A DNA stretch of 31,361 nucleotides from Rhizophagus sp. LPA8_4_AMF. Lineage: Eukaryota; Glomeromycota; Glomeromycetes; Glomerales; Glomeraceae. This document shows, piece after piece, positions 19,701 through 30,990 of this stretch. Position numbers and translations under genes: made by a program. How positions within the stretch are numbered: position 1 is the first letter of the stretch; every line of letters begins with the position of its first letter. The stretch is taken from the NCBI GenBank assembly GCA_021464525.1, contig JADRCO010000537.1, forward strand, positions 1-31,361, read 5' to 3'. Under the pieces are notes generated by a model, which saw only the letters and a list, made by a program, of their open reading frames with translations, did no database searches and was not told the origin of the DNA.

Positions 19701-21461
19701 GGAATGGCAATACGTGAAAAAGAATGTAAAAATTTTGCGGAATATTATAAAAAAACATTTGACTTGGATACGAATTATCCAGATCAGCCAATATTTCAAG
19801 TTCGTAAAATTTCTAAGGTTATGAACTTTCTACAACCTATTCCTGGAGCACTTCCAACTCAAAAGGGTCGAACGGCAACATTTGTAATTCCAGAATTTTG
19901 TAAACAATATACAATACGGGCTTCCGTTTTTAGGTCAGCCCTTATGATACCTGCTATACTCACTAGAATCAATTCTCAACTATTAACATTAGAATTACGA
20001 TTAAAACTTGATTTACCTATAAATGATCAATTATTATTAATGGCACTGACGACACCGTCTGCCAATATGGAGATGGATTATGAACGTCTCGAGACGTTGG
20101 GTGATTCATTCTTAAAATTTGTCGTAACGATAAGGTTATATGTCATGTTTCCTGATAAACATGAAGGTCAACTCCATTGTCAACGTATTAGAATTATTTG
20201 CAACAAGCAGCTATATAGAAGTGCAAAGAAGTTGCATCTCTATGAATATATAACATCACTTCCATTCAATCGTAGAGCTTGGAGACCAGCTGGTATGATC
20301 ACCGCACTAGATGGACCTGACACGTTGGAACAAGAAAAAACTCATGGTTTAGCTGATAAGACTCTTGCTGATGTTGTAGAGGCAATGTTAGGTGCTGCTT
20401 TTTTGAGTGGAAAATTAGATGCTGCTCTTAAAGCTGCCATCGCATTGGAAGTTCCATTCGATGAAATTACAGAATGGGATCATTTTCATAAAAATAATCA
20501 CAATCCTCCACGTGTTAAACAAAAAGCACTCAAGGCATTGAATATTGAAAGAATTGAAGAAATATGTGGATACACATTCAAAAATAAGATATTGATCGCA
20601 GAAGCATTAACACATGCTAGTTTACCTAATTCAGTAACATCATGTTATCAACGTCTTGAATTTTTAGGGGATGCAGTATTGGATTTTCTGACCGTTAAAT
20701 ATTTATTTGAAAAATACCCCGATGGTAAACCAGGATTAATAACAGATCTTAAGGATGCATCTGTTAACAATCAATTTCTTGGAGCAATTTGTGAACGAAT
20801 TGGTCTTCAAAAACACATTATTCACTTTTCGCCAAAGTTGATGTCGGGAATCACTGAATTCGTAAAAATTATAGATGATATGCGAGAAAAAGATGAAACT
20901 GTTGGAGAATATTGGAGTGATTTAGACGTTCCCAAAGTTATGAGTGATGTTGTTGAAAGTATGTTGGGAGCTGTTTTTGTGGATTCAGAGTTTGATCCGG
21001 ATGTACCACAAAGAGTATTTGATAAGTGGATTGCCCCTGTTTTAAATGTGCACGTCACTCCTTACACATTAAAGGTTCATCCAGTGAAAAAACTAACAGA
21101 ATACTTTCAAAAAGGAGGATGTACTATGTTGTTATTGAGGTATGATATTTTTTTTTTTTTAAATCAGTTTTCTTCTCTTTATTTTTACTAATTGTTAAAT
21201 TTATAAAATAATAGAAACCATACAACTGAAGCTCCCGATGCACAGGATTCACCAGACTCCCAACGTTGTACTATCTTTATTCACGATAAAGCCGTAGCGC
21301 ACGCGTCATCAAATAATGTTCGTTCAGCAAGGAAGATGGCAGCTCAAATAGTTTTAGACAAAATTGATAGTGATGATGGTTACTTTAAAAGCATGTGTAC
21401 GTGTATAGCTCTTCCCAAGGTGATCAATGATGAAGATGATGATGAAGAATTGATAGATTAA
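16744..21461 (+). CDS. DCL1: Dicer-like ribonuclease III
   Basis: This enzyme cuts double-stranded RNA into small RNAs for RNA silencing. There are six exons: 16744-17022, 17102-17329, 17452-17615, 17696-18433, 18506-21139 and 21215-21461 (4290 nt, 1429 aa, normal for a fungal Dicer). The helicase is intact: Walker A DTGSGKT 64-70, DECH 176-179, TAS 210-212, motif VI QSRGRAR 482-488. A Dicer-dimerisation (DUF283) domain lies at about 556-645, then a region in the PAZ/platform position (about 740-930) without a clear PAZ signature. RNase IIIa has the ERLETLGD signature (E999, D1003) with [10 protein letters not shown] (D1092, E1095). RNase IIIb has RLEFLGD (E1188, D1192) with [10 protein letters not shown] (D1284, E1287). 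All eight metal-binding acids are present. A C-terminal dsRBD-like segment (about 1325-1410) is split by the last intron. It should be an active enzyme. The gene number suffix is only a label. Confidence 0.96.
17399..17424. repeat. (GTAT)n microsatellite in Dicer intron 2
   Basis: The run GTATGTATGTATGTATATAT and following bases lies inside the intron between exons 2 and 3 of the Dicer gene, about 28 bp before its acceptor. Confidence 0.85.
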
Positions 21462-24214
21462 GTAATAAATCATAACAAATTTGCAAACTTTATTTAAAAT
21501 TGATTACAAGTCAAAAAAATAATTTCATATAACTATAAAATGTTAATTTATAATTTTATTTTTATTTAATAAATCAATACGGTATATTATCTGAAAAATT
21601 AAAAGAGAAAGAATTAGTTAATTCTATATAAGATTGAAAAAATTATATATGTTTGTTGATAACGGGACCAAAGTCTACTTATTTTATACATATATATTGT
21701 ATAATACTTTGATTCAAGAACCAACGATTTTTATTATACCCAATAAATGACGAATAACTTTTCGTTAAATAAAGCGAAAAGACTCGTGAATCAATTGGGA
21801 TTACAGCCAAACTCCGATATAACGATATGTCGGGATCCATATGAAAATTTTTAAAAATAACATAATAACATTATAACAAAATTATACCGATTTTTATATA
21901 TTCTCATATTATAAAATTTTATCGTTATTGAACATCGAAGTCAAAAGACTGTAAATCACGTGAAATTAACATAAAAAACTACTTACCCTTTGAGTGTGAT
22001 AGACCTAAGGATGAATAGTATTTACCACAATTAGGTAGGTTATTGAGATACATAAGTATGTACCTCATATTAAAGATTTAAGAAAACATTAGGAAGAAAA
22101 AAAAAAACTGAGATCCATTCTATTTATATAATTAACGTGATATTATGTAATAGGGTAGTTAACGACTTCACGTGGGTTTATGCGAAATGAAACTACTTTT
22201 TAAAAAACTGATATCTAAATTATTTTGACTTTTATATAAAATACAGTTTTATAAAAATATAAATCTTTGTAATTATAGATATGTGTATTTACTTGAATGA
22301 TATGAAATTTTGCCATGTGAAATATTAATTTTTTATTGTTACTACATAATAATCACATAATTCGTAACAATAGTTATTTTTTCTGCAGCGCATATAATAA
22401 TTATGAGTATATGCAACTAAATAATATCATTGACTATATCATACCTATGTGCGCTATCAGCCTTCCATCTATCTGCATAGGTAATAAGGACGTAAGGTTT
22501 GAATAACCACTTCTTAGAACTAAAAGTCTATACTCAACAATGCTACTATATAAATAATTACATAATATATAATATATTATATATTATATATATATTTGAA
22601 ATTAGTTACATAAAGTAAATTATTACTTCCGGTTTTCCATTTAGAAGATTACTTTTATATCCTACTATTACCATCTAAGTATTCTGGAATCCTAATTTGA
22701 TTTATATGATTAAATTAGTTATCTCAATTTTTATCCAAAAATTGGCGGTTTTAATATTAATCATTAGACTGGTTTGATTTATATATATTAAGATTGACTT
22801 GTTTTAAAAATAAAATTTACTAATTCAAAAATATACTAAAATATGAACTTTATAAATCAACTAATAAAAAAATTTGGCTGATTTATGCTGATATTATATT
22901 GCAGTGTTTAAATAATAACATATATTTAATATAACATATTTCTTTTACTAATTTTATAGCTATAATTTAATAAAACCAAAGAAACATATTATGTTAATTA
23001 AAATTACATTTAAACGATCAAAGATTAAGCCGACTAATTATCCGAAGCGAAAAATATTACAGTTTATATAATTTAATAAAGCTAAAATAAGGAAATCAAT
23101 AAGTTTAAGCTTTAACAAAATTATTTTTACTATACAGTATTAGATCATCAGGGAGTATGTAATTTTGAATCGCGCTAGTATTTGAGGTTATTATAGGTTA
23201 TTATGAATCAAAAGAAAAAAGTAATCTTTTAGTTCTTACAAATGCATTAGATAAATATGACAAATAGGATTTCACTTACATAAATAACGCTTTACACTTG
23301 TCACGTAATCGGTGTCAGATTTTGGGGATAACTAATAATCCGTATTTTTAGAACACAAGAAATCGGGCATTAATTAATATTACTTAAAATGATTCATCAT
23401 GGAATATTAATTAACATCTCCCATTTTTGTAAATTGATTATCTAACGAAACAGATTGTATAATTGGATAATCAAAATGTGTGATTTTGATTGGTCAATAA
23501 ACCAACATCAGAAAGTTGACATGTACGGAATCTTGCTTGAGAAGTTGACGAATCACATGCTATTTACAATCTGCCCAATATCGGCACCATATCGTACCAT
23601 ATACAAACAGAGGCTGTGTGGGAATTTGGTTTAACGTAGATTAGTAGATAATGAAGAGATTGTCCGAATCTACGGCAAAAAAAGGAGTTTTTACATCTGA
23701 ATATTAGCCAAATGCCTACGCTTATTTGCTTAAACTAGGATCGTAAATCTCTAATAAGTAAATTTGGAATTTGTGACGTCAATTGGATTTTCATTCAACA
23801 TGATACAAAGTTGGGGTATCGTGCGTGAAATAAGTTTTCTTTCCTCCGAACTTTTTTTTCAAAAAGATAAATTAACCAAGGATCCTTTTTTTCTCTCCCA
23901 TTAACGAAAAATTTTGCTTAATTTTACGTTAATTACATAATTTATATGAATAAATTTTTTTTTTTTTTAAAAAAAAAAATTTGGACTCCCTGACACGGAG
24001 CTCTGATTCCGTTTTTATACACAATAAACCCATTTTATTATTTAATGAATGATACTTGGCTGATTTTTACTTGTTCTAAATGATATCAGTGATATTGACG
24101 TTAACATATTTTGTATTATAACCTATTAATATATCTCGCTGCGCTTTTTTAATATTACGATTCTATTAGTTACGCAATTTAGTTACAAATAAGAAATTCG
24201 TATAAATAGTTCAA
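21462..24214. other. 2.75-kb AT-rich intergenic stretch without a recognisable gene
   Basis: All frames are densely stopped. AATAAA-like words follow the Dicer stop codon. Contents: a pogo-type MITE (21804-21951, listed separately), an AT palindromic run near 22560-22595, an inverted repeat (ttgattatc at 23434-23442 with gataatcaa at 23466-23474) and a T14A11 homopolymer palindrome at 23955-23979. The last few hundred bases are presumably the promoter of the RBR ligase gene. Confidence 0.45.
21804..21951. mobile_element. Second pogo-like MITE, about 148 bp
   Basis: The left end starts CAGCCAAACTCCGATATAAC and continues GATA. The right end, read on the minus strand, starts CAGTCTTTTGACTTCGATGT and continues tcaataacgata. 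With two small indels these form terminal inverted repeats ending in an (A)TAACGATA block. Both ends are flanked by TA (21802-21803 and 21952-21953), the expected target duplication. There is no coding capacity. It differs in sequence from the 4215-4365 element but shares the CAGTC...CGATATAACGA end type. Confidence 0.6.
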
Positions 24215-26670
24215 ATGAAGCCTTTAAATTTATTTAATTCCAATTCGCAACCGTCTTTCGAATCGGTTAATAATAATCATTGGGATCTTTTAGCATCCTC
24301 CTTTTATCACACTTTATATAATTCTCTCCCTTTTCGATTGTTAGTTTTAGGGAATCAAAATTTGTCATCCAATTACTATATATATTATTTCTCTCCAATA
24401 TATACAAATCTTAAACAATACTCCATAACAAATTTATTACTTGCCTATACTCTCCCTCTCCTTTATATTTTCTCCCCAACTTTGGTAAGTTTCTAAATAT
24501 AATGACGCGCATTAAACATATGATTATGAGAGAATTTGACGATAATAAAATAGGGATAACGCATGTACTGCGGTTTTGACTAATTGCGATGTTTTTATCC
24601 TTTCTATTTCAGATTGTACCAGCAATATTCGTTCGTTCTTTACAATTTTTTGCTTCTAAAACAGCTGCTATAAGTAATAGTTTAACTTCAAATAAATCTC
24701 ATTCTTCAACACTTTTCAACCTGTCGTCCGCAAGCAGTTCCGCTTCTTCTTCCCCTCCCTCTTCTCAGAGGGGAGATAACGGGGATTCCATTCAAGATAT
24801 AGAGTATTGGTTACAAAGATGCTCAATATGTTTTGATGCCCAATTGGATTTTTGTTTGGAAGTTTGTCGAGACCAATTCTGCAGAGATTGTTTTCAAAGG
24901 TAAATTATTAAAATTAAAGAAAACATAAATATTAACAAAAAAATTTAATCCTCACATATTTACATATTTGAATAATTAGATATGTTAAAGAAGTTGTTCA
25001 TAATTCTTGGGGCCTCAGCATAACAAAAATAAAATGTCCTGTATGTCATGAAGTTGTACCCCAATCTGAATGGAGCAAGGTAAAAAAAAAAATAAAAATA
25101 AAATAAAAAATAAAATAAAATGAAAGAAAATATTTTTTTAATACAATTATTTTTTATAGTATGTGGATCAAAATACAATTGACTTATATAATATGTACAA
25201 TAAACCATACCGCTCTTTCTCTCGTTGTTGTTCTGGATGCGGTGAAGAAGTCTTTGCTGCTCAAGTATTTCAAGTTTGTTCTGAGGAAAAAGAAAAGTAG
25301 GTTTATTAAAATAATTAGTGCATAATTATTATAAGCTTATACTTTTAAAAAAAAAAAAAAAAAAAAAAAATTTTTTTTTTTTTTTTTTTTTTTAGATATT
25401 TTAAAGATATTTCCAATCTTCTTCGCAAATTTTTGGAAACCTATGGAAATATCAAGGGATCTAATACGGACAATCAATCTGATACCGATAATTTTATTAC
25501 TAAATTTGAAGCTGATTATTTAGTTTACATTTCTGAAGAGAATACCACTATTGAAATCATGGAAATGTATGAACATATTACTGAGAAAATGGGAAAAATT
25601 CTTGGCTTGAGGTATAATTTTAGTATATAGATAGATTATTGAATAAGCATCTGATAATTAACAATTTATTTAAAAAAATTAGATTTGATTTAAACAAAAA
25701 ACGTCCTTTAAAAAATTCTTCACATCATAAATTAAAAACGCATGCTGATATGGTAAAGGTTGCAGCAGAAATTTCCTCAAAATTTGTTGCATTGGAAGTT
25801 CGGCCAGAAGCATGGAGAGAATTGCAATTTATGCACATTTCTAATTTCCCACAATCCAATTGGTAATCATAAATTTTTTTATTTATCTTATTTCAAGAAT
25901 TTATTTTTAATTTTACATCTCGATGTAAAATTTCTTTAGTTCTAAATGTAAAAAGGACATTTGTCTTCAATGTGGGGACCCTACTCATCATACAGGAATG
26001 ACATGTATTCAGTACATGCGTCATAAGGTGGCAAATCCTCATTTATTTGTCACAAATCAATCTTTATTATGTAATGATAAAAATGATATTACTGATGCTC
26101 TTGAAAATACTAAATGGAAACTTGCAAATTCAAAATCTTGTCCGAATTGTTCAATATTGATCAATCGTGATGATGGATGTAATAAAGTTGATTGCTTGCA
26201 TTGTGGATATAGATTTTGTTGGATTTGTAGAAGTGGTTGGTCAGAGAAATGCGGATTTTATCGATGTAGGATGGGTAAGCGAAAGAAAGGCAAAGATAAA
26301 CAATCTGCACGTAAGCAGCAACATTCTTTACAATTGCATAGTCAACATGTTAATAATAATGTTAGCGAAATATCGCAATTTGGAGGATCTCGAGATGATG
26401 TAGAAATGTCAGATTCTTTTCAAACTGAAGAGGAAACAGAATATGATTATGATGAAAATGATGTTGATGATGATGCTGTTGTATTGAATGCATTGACTCA
26501 AAGTTTAGATGACCAAGTAAGTAAACAATATTGAAAAAAAAATTAAAAAAATTGTGATTTTGAATACTAATTATTATTTAATTATTAATTTTTATATATA
26601 GCCTGAAATCGGAGTTCCTAATGTTTTCTTGATTCAATCTAAAATAACCCCAACTGATTCAAATTTTTAG
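24215..26670 (+). CDS. RBR-type (RING-between-RING) E3 ubiquitin ligase
   Basis: This is an E3 that takes ubiquitin from an E2 onto a RING2 cysteine before passing it to substrate. There are eight exons: 24215-24484, 24613-24899, 24980-25079, 25160-25296, 25396-25611, 25683-25862, 25940-26516 and 26602-26670 (1836 nt, 611 aa). Residues 70-105 are strongly hydrophobic (ITNLLLAYTLPLLYIF, then VPAIFV), a possible membrane or packing segment, followed by a Ser-rich stretch. RING1 lies at 160-208 (CSICFDA..CRDQFCRDC..KCPVC). The usual zinc-binding His is Asp177. The in-between part (397-419, CSKCKKDICLQCGDPTHHTG) has lost the first cysteine pair of a classical IBR. RING2 lies at 464-506 (CPNC..DDGCNKVDCLHCG..FCWIC) with C477 as the expected catalytic cysteine. 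The tail is basic and then acidic. Start is the first ATG. The substrate is unknown. Confidence 0.88.
25347..25393. repeat. A24T23 homopolymer palindrome forming the end of an RBR gene intron
   Basis: Twenty-four A residues are followed directly by twenty-three T residues, and the AG acceptor of exon 5 follows at 25394-25395. The T run supplies the polypyrimidine tract. The A run could fold back on it in the pre-mRNA. Confidence 0.8.
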
Positions 26671-27320
26671 AAAAATTACATAATTACATTTTTTAAATAT
26701 CACATCTCTTTTTTTATTGATTTTGAATAAAGCGGGAAATTGGGTGATAGTGAAACATAGCGTTTGGGAATACTTACTTCTTTTTGGATATTATTATTTT
26801 TTTTTTTCTTTTGTGATGTATCTTTTTTTTTCAAATTAGAAATAAATACAATGGGAAAACTTGGTTGGTATATATATGTGAAATTTTTTTTGATGTATAT
26901 GATGTATAGTAATCTTTATAAATTTGTATATTTATTATTTCTATGCTTTTTTTTTTATTGTGTAAGGAAATTATTTATATTTCATCTCCTTTTACTGTTT
27001 TTCAAAATAGATGATACAAATTTCCAAATGAATGTTATAAATTAAATGATAAGTTGATTTATATATAGAATTTATATTATTTAAATTATTTATTAGAGTT
27101 AAATACAAATGACATATTAGATAGAAATATATTTATATTCTATATCATGATTCAAAATCTCATTATTCTATAACTTATTAGTTCTATTAGTCCAGAATAA
27201 ATTATTAGTTATTAAAATGTAATAATGATAATGTATAATAATAAGTTTAAATCTAATTAATACTGTATATTTATAAATTAGATTAATGATTAAAAAGTAT
27301 TGAATTAATAATAAAATATT
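26671..27320. other. Convergent 3' region between the RBR and CFAP410-like genes
   Basis: No gene was seen. The long T runs give misleading open frames (for example 26764-27045) made almost entirely of Phe/Leu/Tyr. An AATAAA polyadenylation-type word for the RBR transcript is at 26726-26731. The stop codon of the opposing gene is at 27321-27323. Confidence 0.45.
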
Positions 27321-29000
27321 TCATTTTTTTCCCAGTTTTCCATGTCGATTTAACATAACCAATTGTAGTTTTCTTTGCACCACATGCAAATCTTTTTCTT
27401 CAAGTTCATCGATCAAAGCGAGAACGGCGGTAAGCACATTTGACTGCTATAAATATATAAATAAATAAATAATATATTTTTTTTTGAAAAAAAAAACAAA
27501 AAAAATTGTAACCAACCTGCCGTGGATCACCTTTAATATTGACATCCTCACTAATATTACTCAATTTTGGAGGAGGAGTTCGAGATGGCGCTCTACTTAA
27601 AGGAGCTGACGTTGGCTTTCCCGGTGACTTAGGTTGGAGATTACCACTTCCATTTGTCTTTGAACTTCCATTATTAGATTTTGATTTTACTAACTTAATA
27701 CCACCTTCTTGTGAGGGCGGTGGTGTTCGTGATGGTGGTCGTGATGGCGGTCGTGATGGCGGTCGATTTGAATTTATAGCAGGTGATCGTGCACGAGGAC
27801 TACTTTGACCATTTCCTTGAAAAGATAAAATCCCATTTGGATTTACTCTAATAGGTTTGGGCGATTTATAAAATGAATCAAGATCATAATTTGTTTTAGG
27901 TGTCCAGGATGAACTTTTGAATAAATTTGCGCCTATATTATCTGAAGGTGTCGATGTGAAATCATTATCACTATCAATATTTCCGTTTTTTTTTGAAAAT
28001 TCGTTTTCATTCAATCCTTCACTAGATGAATTTTTACTGAAAGTCAATCGGTTACGAATTTTAGGAGGCATCGTAGATGGTAACTATAATAATAAAATAA
28101 TTTTGAAATATAAAAACTGCGATACAATAATAACAAAATACCCAATAAAAATTCAAACTTACGCTACTCATTGAAGCGAGAACTTCTTCATCAGTAACAT
28201 CTAATTTATGATAAAATTGCGTTTAGTTATAAAAATTTTTTTTTTTTTTTTTTTGATATATAAAACTTTAAAAGTTTATCTATCTACCATGATGATCCAA
28301 TTTTTTTAACCAAGGTAAATATCTTAGTACAATGCTTCGATATTTCGTCTCATCATCGGCACATGGATTATCACATAACCAAAGTACCTCTAAATTTCTT
28401 AAAGTAGTAAGATGTTTCACTTGTTCAACATCATTAATAAAATTCTTTCGCAGATAAAGTTCTGTCGTTAAAATAATTATATATTTTATTATTAAACTAT
28501 TTACACAAAATAAATTTAAATGATATGTTGGTATATACCTTTTACTCCTTTGCCTTATTAAAATTAAAAGTAATCCCAACGAAATATGAATAAGGCCAAA
28601 AGTTGAAAATTTTTTTGATTACAATTAACCAGCATACTATTAGAAATTATAAAGCTGACTCACATTCGGAAAGTTGTTCCAGAGAAGTGAGATTATTTAC
28701 ACTACAATAAAATAAATGAAAAAAGTTGATTTGAATAAGTTAAAAATATAATTTTTTATTATTATTACTTTACCTCAAACTTAGTGTCTCTAAACTACTA
28801 CAAGTTTTTAATATTCCAATGTCGTCTAATTCGCAGCCCTAAGAAATAAAAAGACAGTTGAATATCATAAAGATGTCAAACCAAGAAAAAAGCAAAAAAA
28901 AACCAAAGTTTTTGAATACCCATAGATTCAAGTTCCGAACTTCAGTGAGAGATTTTGCACTCGATTTGGTTAAAATGAGTTCGTCTGTCAGAATTGCCAT
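27321..29000 (-). CDS. CFAP410: CFAP410 (C21orf2)-like leucine-rich repeat protein
   Basis: Eight exons are read on the minus strand: 29000-28920, 28838-28774, 28701-28664, 28553-28539 (a 15-nt microexon), 28461-28288, 28200-28163, 28083-27517 and 27443-27321 (1101 nt, 366 aa). The N-terminal part matches the order of human C21orf2: a start like LTDELILTKSSAKSLTEVRNLNLWG, LRRs (CSSLETLSLSVNNLTSLEQL, ELYLRKNFINDVEQVKHL, LRNLEVLWLCDNPCAD), an LRR cap YRSIVLRYLPWLKKLDHHDV and TDEEVLASM. A long Ser/Pro-rich linker with SRPP repeats follows (about 125-325). The C-terminus (SNVLTAVLALIDELEEKDL, then HVVQRKL) matches the conserved CFAP410 C-terminal helix. The microexon adds CKGVK and is needed to keep frame. 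In animals the protein works at cilia and with NEK1 kinase in DNA repair. Its role in a fungus is unknown. Confidence 0.85.
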
Positions 29001-30180
29001 AATTTCTTGTGATAAAAAGAAAAATTGGTTGTAAAGATAGCGTTACGTAATTTTATTGTGTGATAATGATAAAAAAACCTAATTTAATTGTTATATTTCT
29101 TCCGTGGTTATGAATTAAAATTAAAAAACTTTAGAAAATTATTCTAGACTATAGTCACGCATTATAAGTTAAAGATATAATGACATACACCTAAATAATT
29201 GAAATTCGGCTGTCTGTGGTTCAGACGCGATTTTTTTTGTCTTTTCTTCGGGATTTAATTTTTTTATACAGGTGGCGAACTGGCGATCAATCAGCTAATA
29301 TTAATGTGGATAGTCATCACATGTTAATATAATATAAATAGCATATGATTCTGCATTTATAATCACAATAAAGAGCTTGAATTTTCAAAATTATGAAACC
29401 ACTTACTGCATTAAATTTTACAAAAAAATTTATATAGATTGAGTCGTTTTAACCAAAATTCAAAATATATTATAAATGGCTTAGCACGATCTTTTCTAAA
29501 GAAGATTCACTGATGCAAACTATGGCTTTTTCCTATTTAATCATTATATTAATCGTATTACATAAAAACATTAAATACAATAACGTAATTTACTTTCAAA
29601 CTAGATAAAGTGAAATCCAATCTGTACGCTATGTATTAATGAAATTAATCATTCAAATTATCACTTTATTAAATAAATATAATTTATATAATTTGAATGT
29701 CAATTTTTCTTAAATTGTTTGCTGTAAAAAATGAGGGATTTTTGAACCAATAACAAAAGATTAAAAAGCTTTTAAATAATAATATAAGTTCTATCATTTT
29801 CAATTCCGTTTATAAAATATAAAGACGATAATAGTATGTGATATTACGCATCGGTACATATAATTAACATTCATTCAAAAAATCGCAATTGTCATGATAT
29901 TTTACCGAAAATTATAGGAACTATATGCATGCAATAGAGTTTCTTGAAAATTGATGCGCCACGAAAGCATTTTAAAGAGTAAAATAGAACGTTTTTGCAA
30001 ACTCAAACTATGGAGAGATCAATAAATACTAATACTTTATGATAAATCACAAGGAACTTGACGTTCACCCGGTGAGATCATATCTCAATCTGTTTCTGAA
30101 AACTACCGCAACGAAATCTTATTATGAATAAAGAGAATAAAGATCAGTATCTAGTCATCTAGATTCTCGAATTTTACTTG
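29001..30180. other. AT-rich DNA, no gene recognised
   Basis: No protein signature appears on either strand. The first few hundred bases are the presumed promoter of the CFAP410-like gene. From about 29900 the base composition becomes less extreme. Some of this may be a more decayed 5' part of the pseudogene that follows. Confidence 0.4.
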
Positions 30181-30990
30181 TAAAAATGGCAGAAACTTCG
30201 TAAATTATTTGGTGAAGAAATAAAGGACTTTCAACATTATACAAAACTTCATGTAGTTTCGGACGCAATTGTCATTACAAAAGTGTATCTTGTTATCGTA
30301 ATTAAAATGAAACCGAAGATCCAATTACTCAAGGCGTCTCAAGCAACTGGCTTTAAGCCAAATTTATACTCCGAAAAAAAATTACAAGTGTGATACAACT
30401 GACCGTGCCTCCTCATAGGCTCTGGATACGCGTCTTGGGAGCTGCTTATGTTGAAAACTACTTATGGACCCGCTGATGGACTCCTTACCTCTCATTTCTA
30501 CTAATGATGTATATCTGGTAACGTTTAGGACAAGTGAATTCAACAAGAAATGAGAGGAAGTATATCTACATTAGTCTTTTCAATAAGTTTGAGATTGGTC
30601 AATTCATGAGAAATGCTGGGCCATTTCAATAAATTAATGAACTAGAGAAATTTTACAAATCTTTACAGAAACTTTCACTCATGAGAAAAAATTTTTGGAT
30701 CAATTCATATAAGCTACTTTGAAAAGCAATAAGCGGAATCAATATAATGAATATTGTGCGGCCAAAATGGAATGGCGCAAACATTGTCTTATATTGATGA
30801 CGACAATAATGAATTCATCATGTAGTGATGGATTATATCGATTATGTAAAATATCAAATGTCGTTGAGAACTTACACATGTAATAATATTGTCTTTGCCG
30901 ATCTCCATGCATCTAACATCTAGTTTCAAACGAGAAAGAATATTTATTGATTTTGATTGGGCAGGTGAAGAATTCATGTCTCATGAGTAG
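30181..30990 (+). pseudogene. Decayed kinase-like gene of a large glomeromycete family
   Basis: Islands of coding-like sequence occur in different frames. KLFGEEIKDFQHYTKLHVVS lies near 30205-30265. LWIRVLGAAYVENYLW near 30420-30467 resembles a PWIC(V/I)LGA(V/A)(F/Y)-type block I recall from Rhizophagus kinase-like proteins. NNIVFADLHASNI (30882-30920) looks like a catalytic loop. FIDFDWAGEE (30943-30972), in another frame, looks like the DFG-equivalent DFDWAG motif. There are stops and at least one frameshift between the last two islands. The order of the islands matches a kinase fold, so this is best read as a dead copy. The family assignment rests on memory of the motifs. Confidence 0.5.

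Noticed and set aside
24960-25208. 82-aa minus-strand open frame
   Set aside because: It is antisense to exons 3-4 and an AT-rich intron of the RBR gene and is made mainly of Phe/Tyr.
26764-27045. 93-aa Phe/Leu/Tyr-rich open frame
   Set aside because: It is a product of T homopolymers in the 3' region. It shows no domain and no splice context.
27539-27808. Gly/Asp/Arg-rich open frame on the plus strand
   Set aside because: It is antisense to the Ser/Pro/Arg-rich linker of the CFAP410-like gene. Its repeats mirror the SRPP codons.
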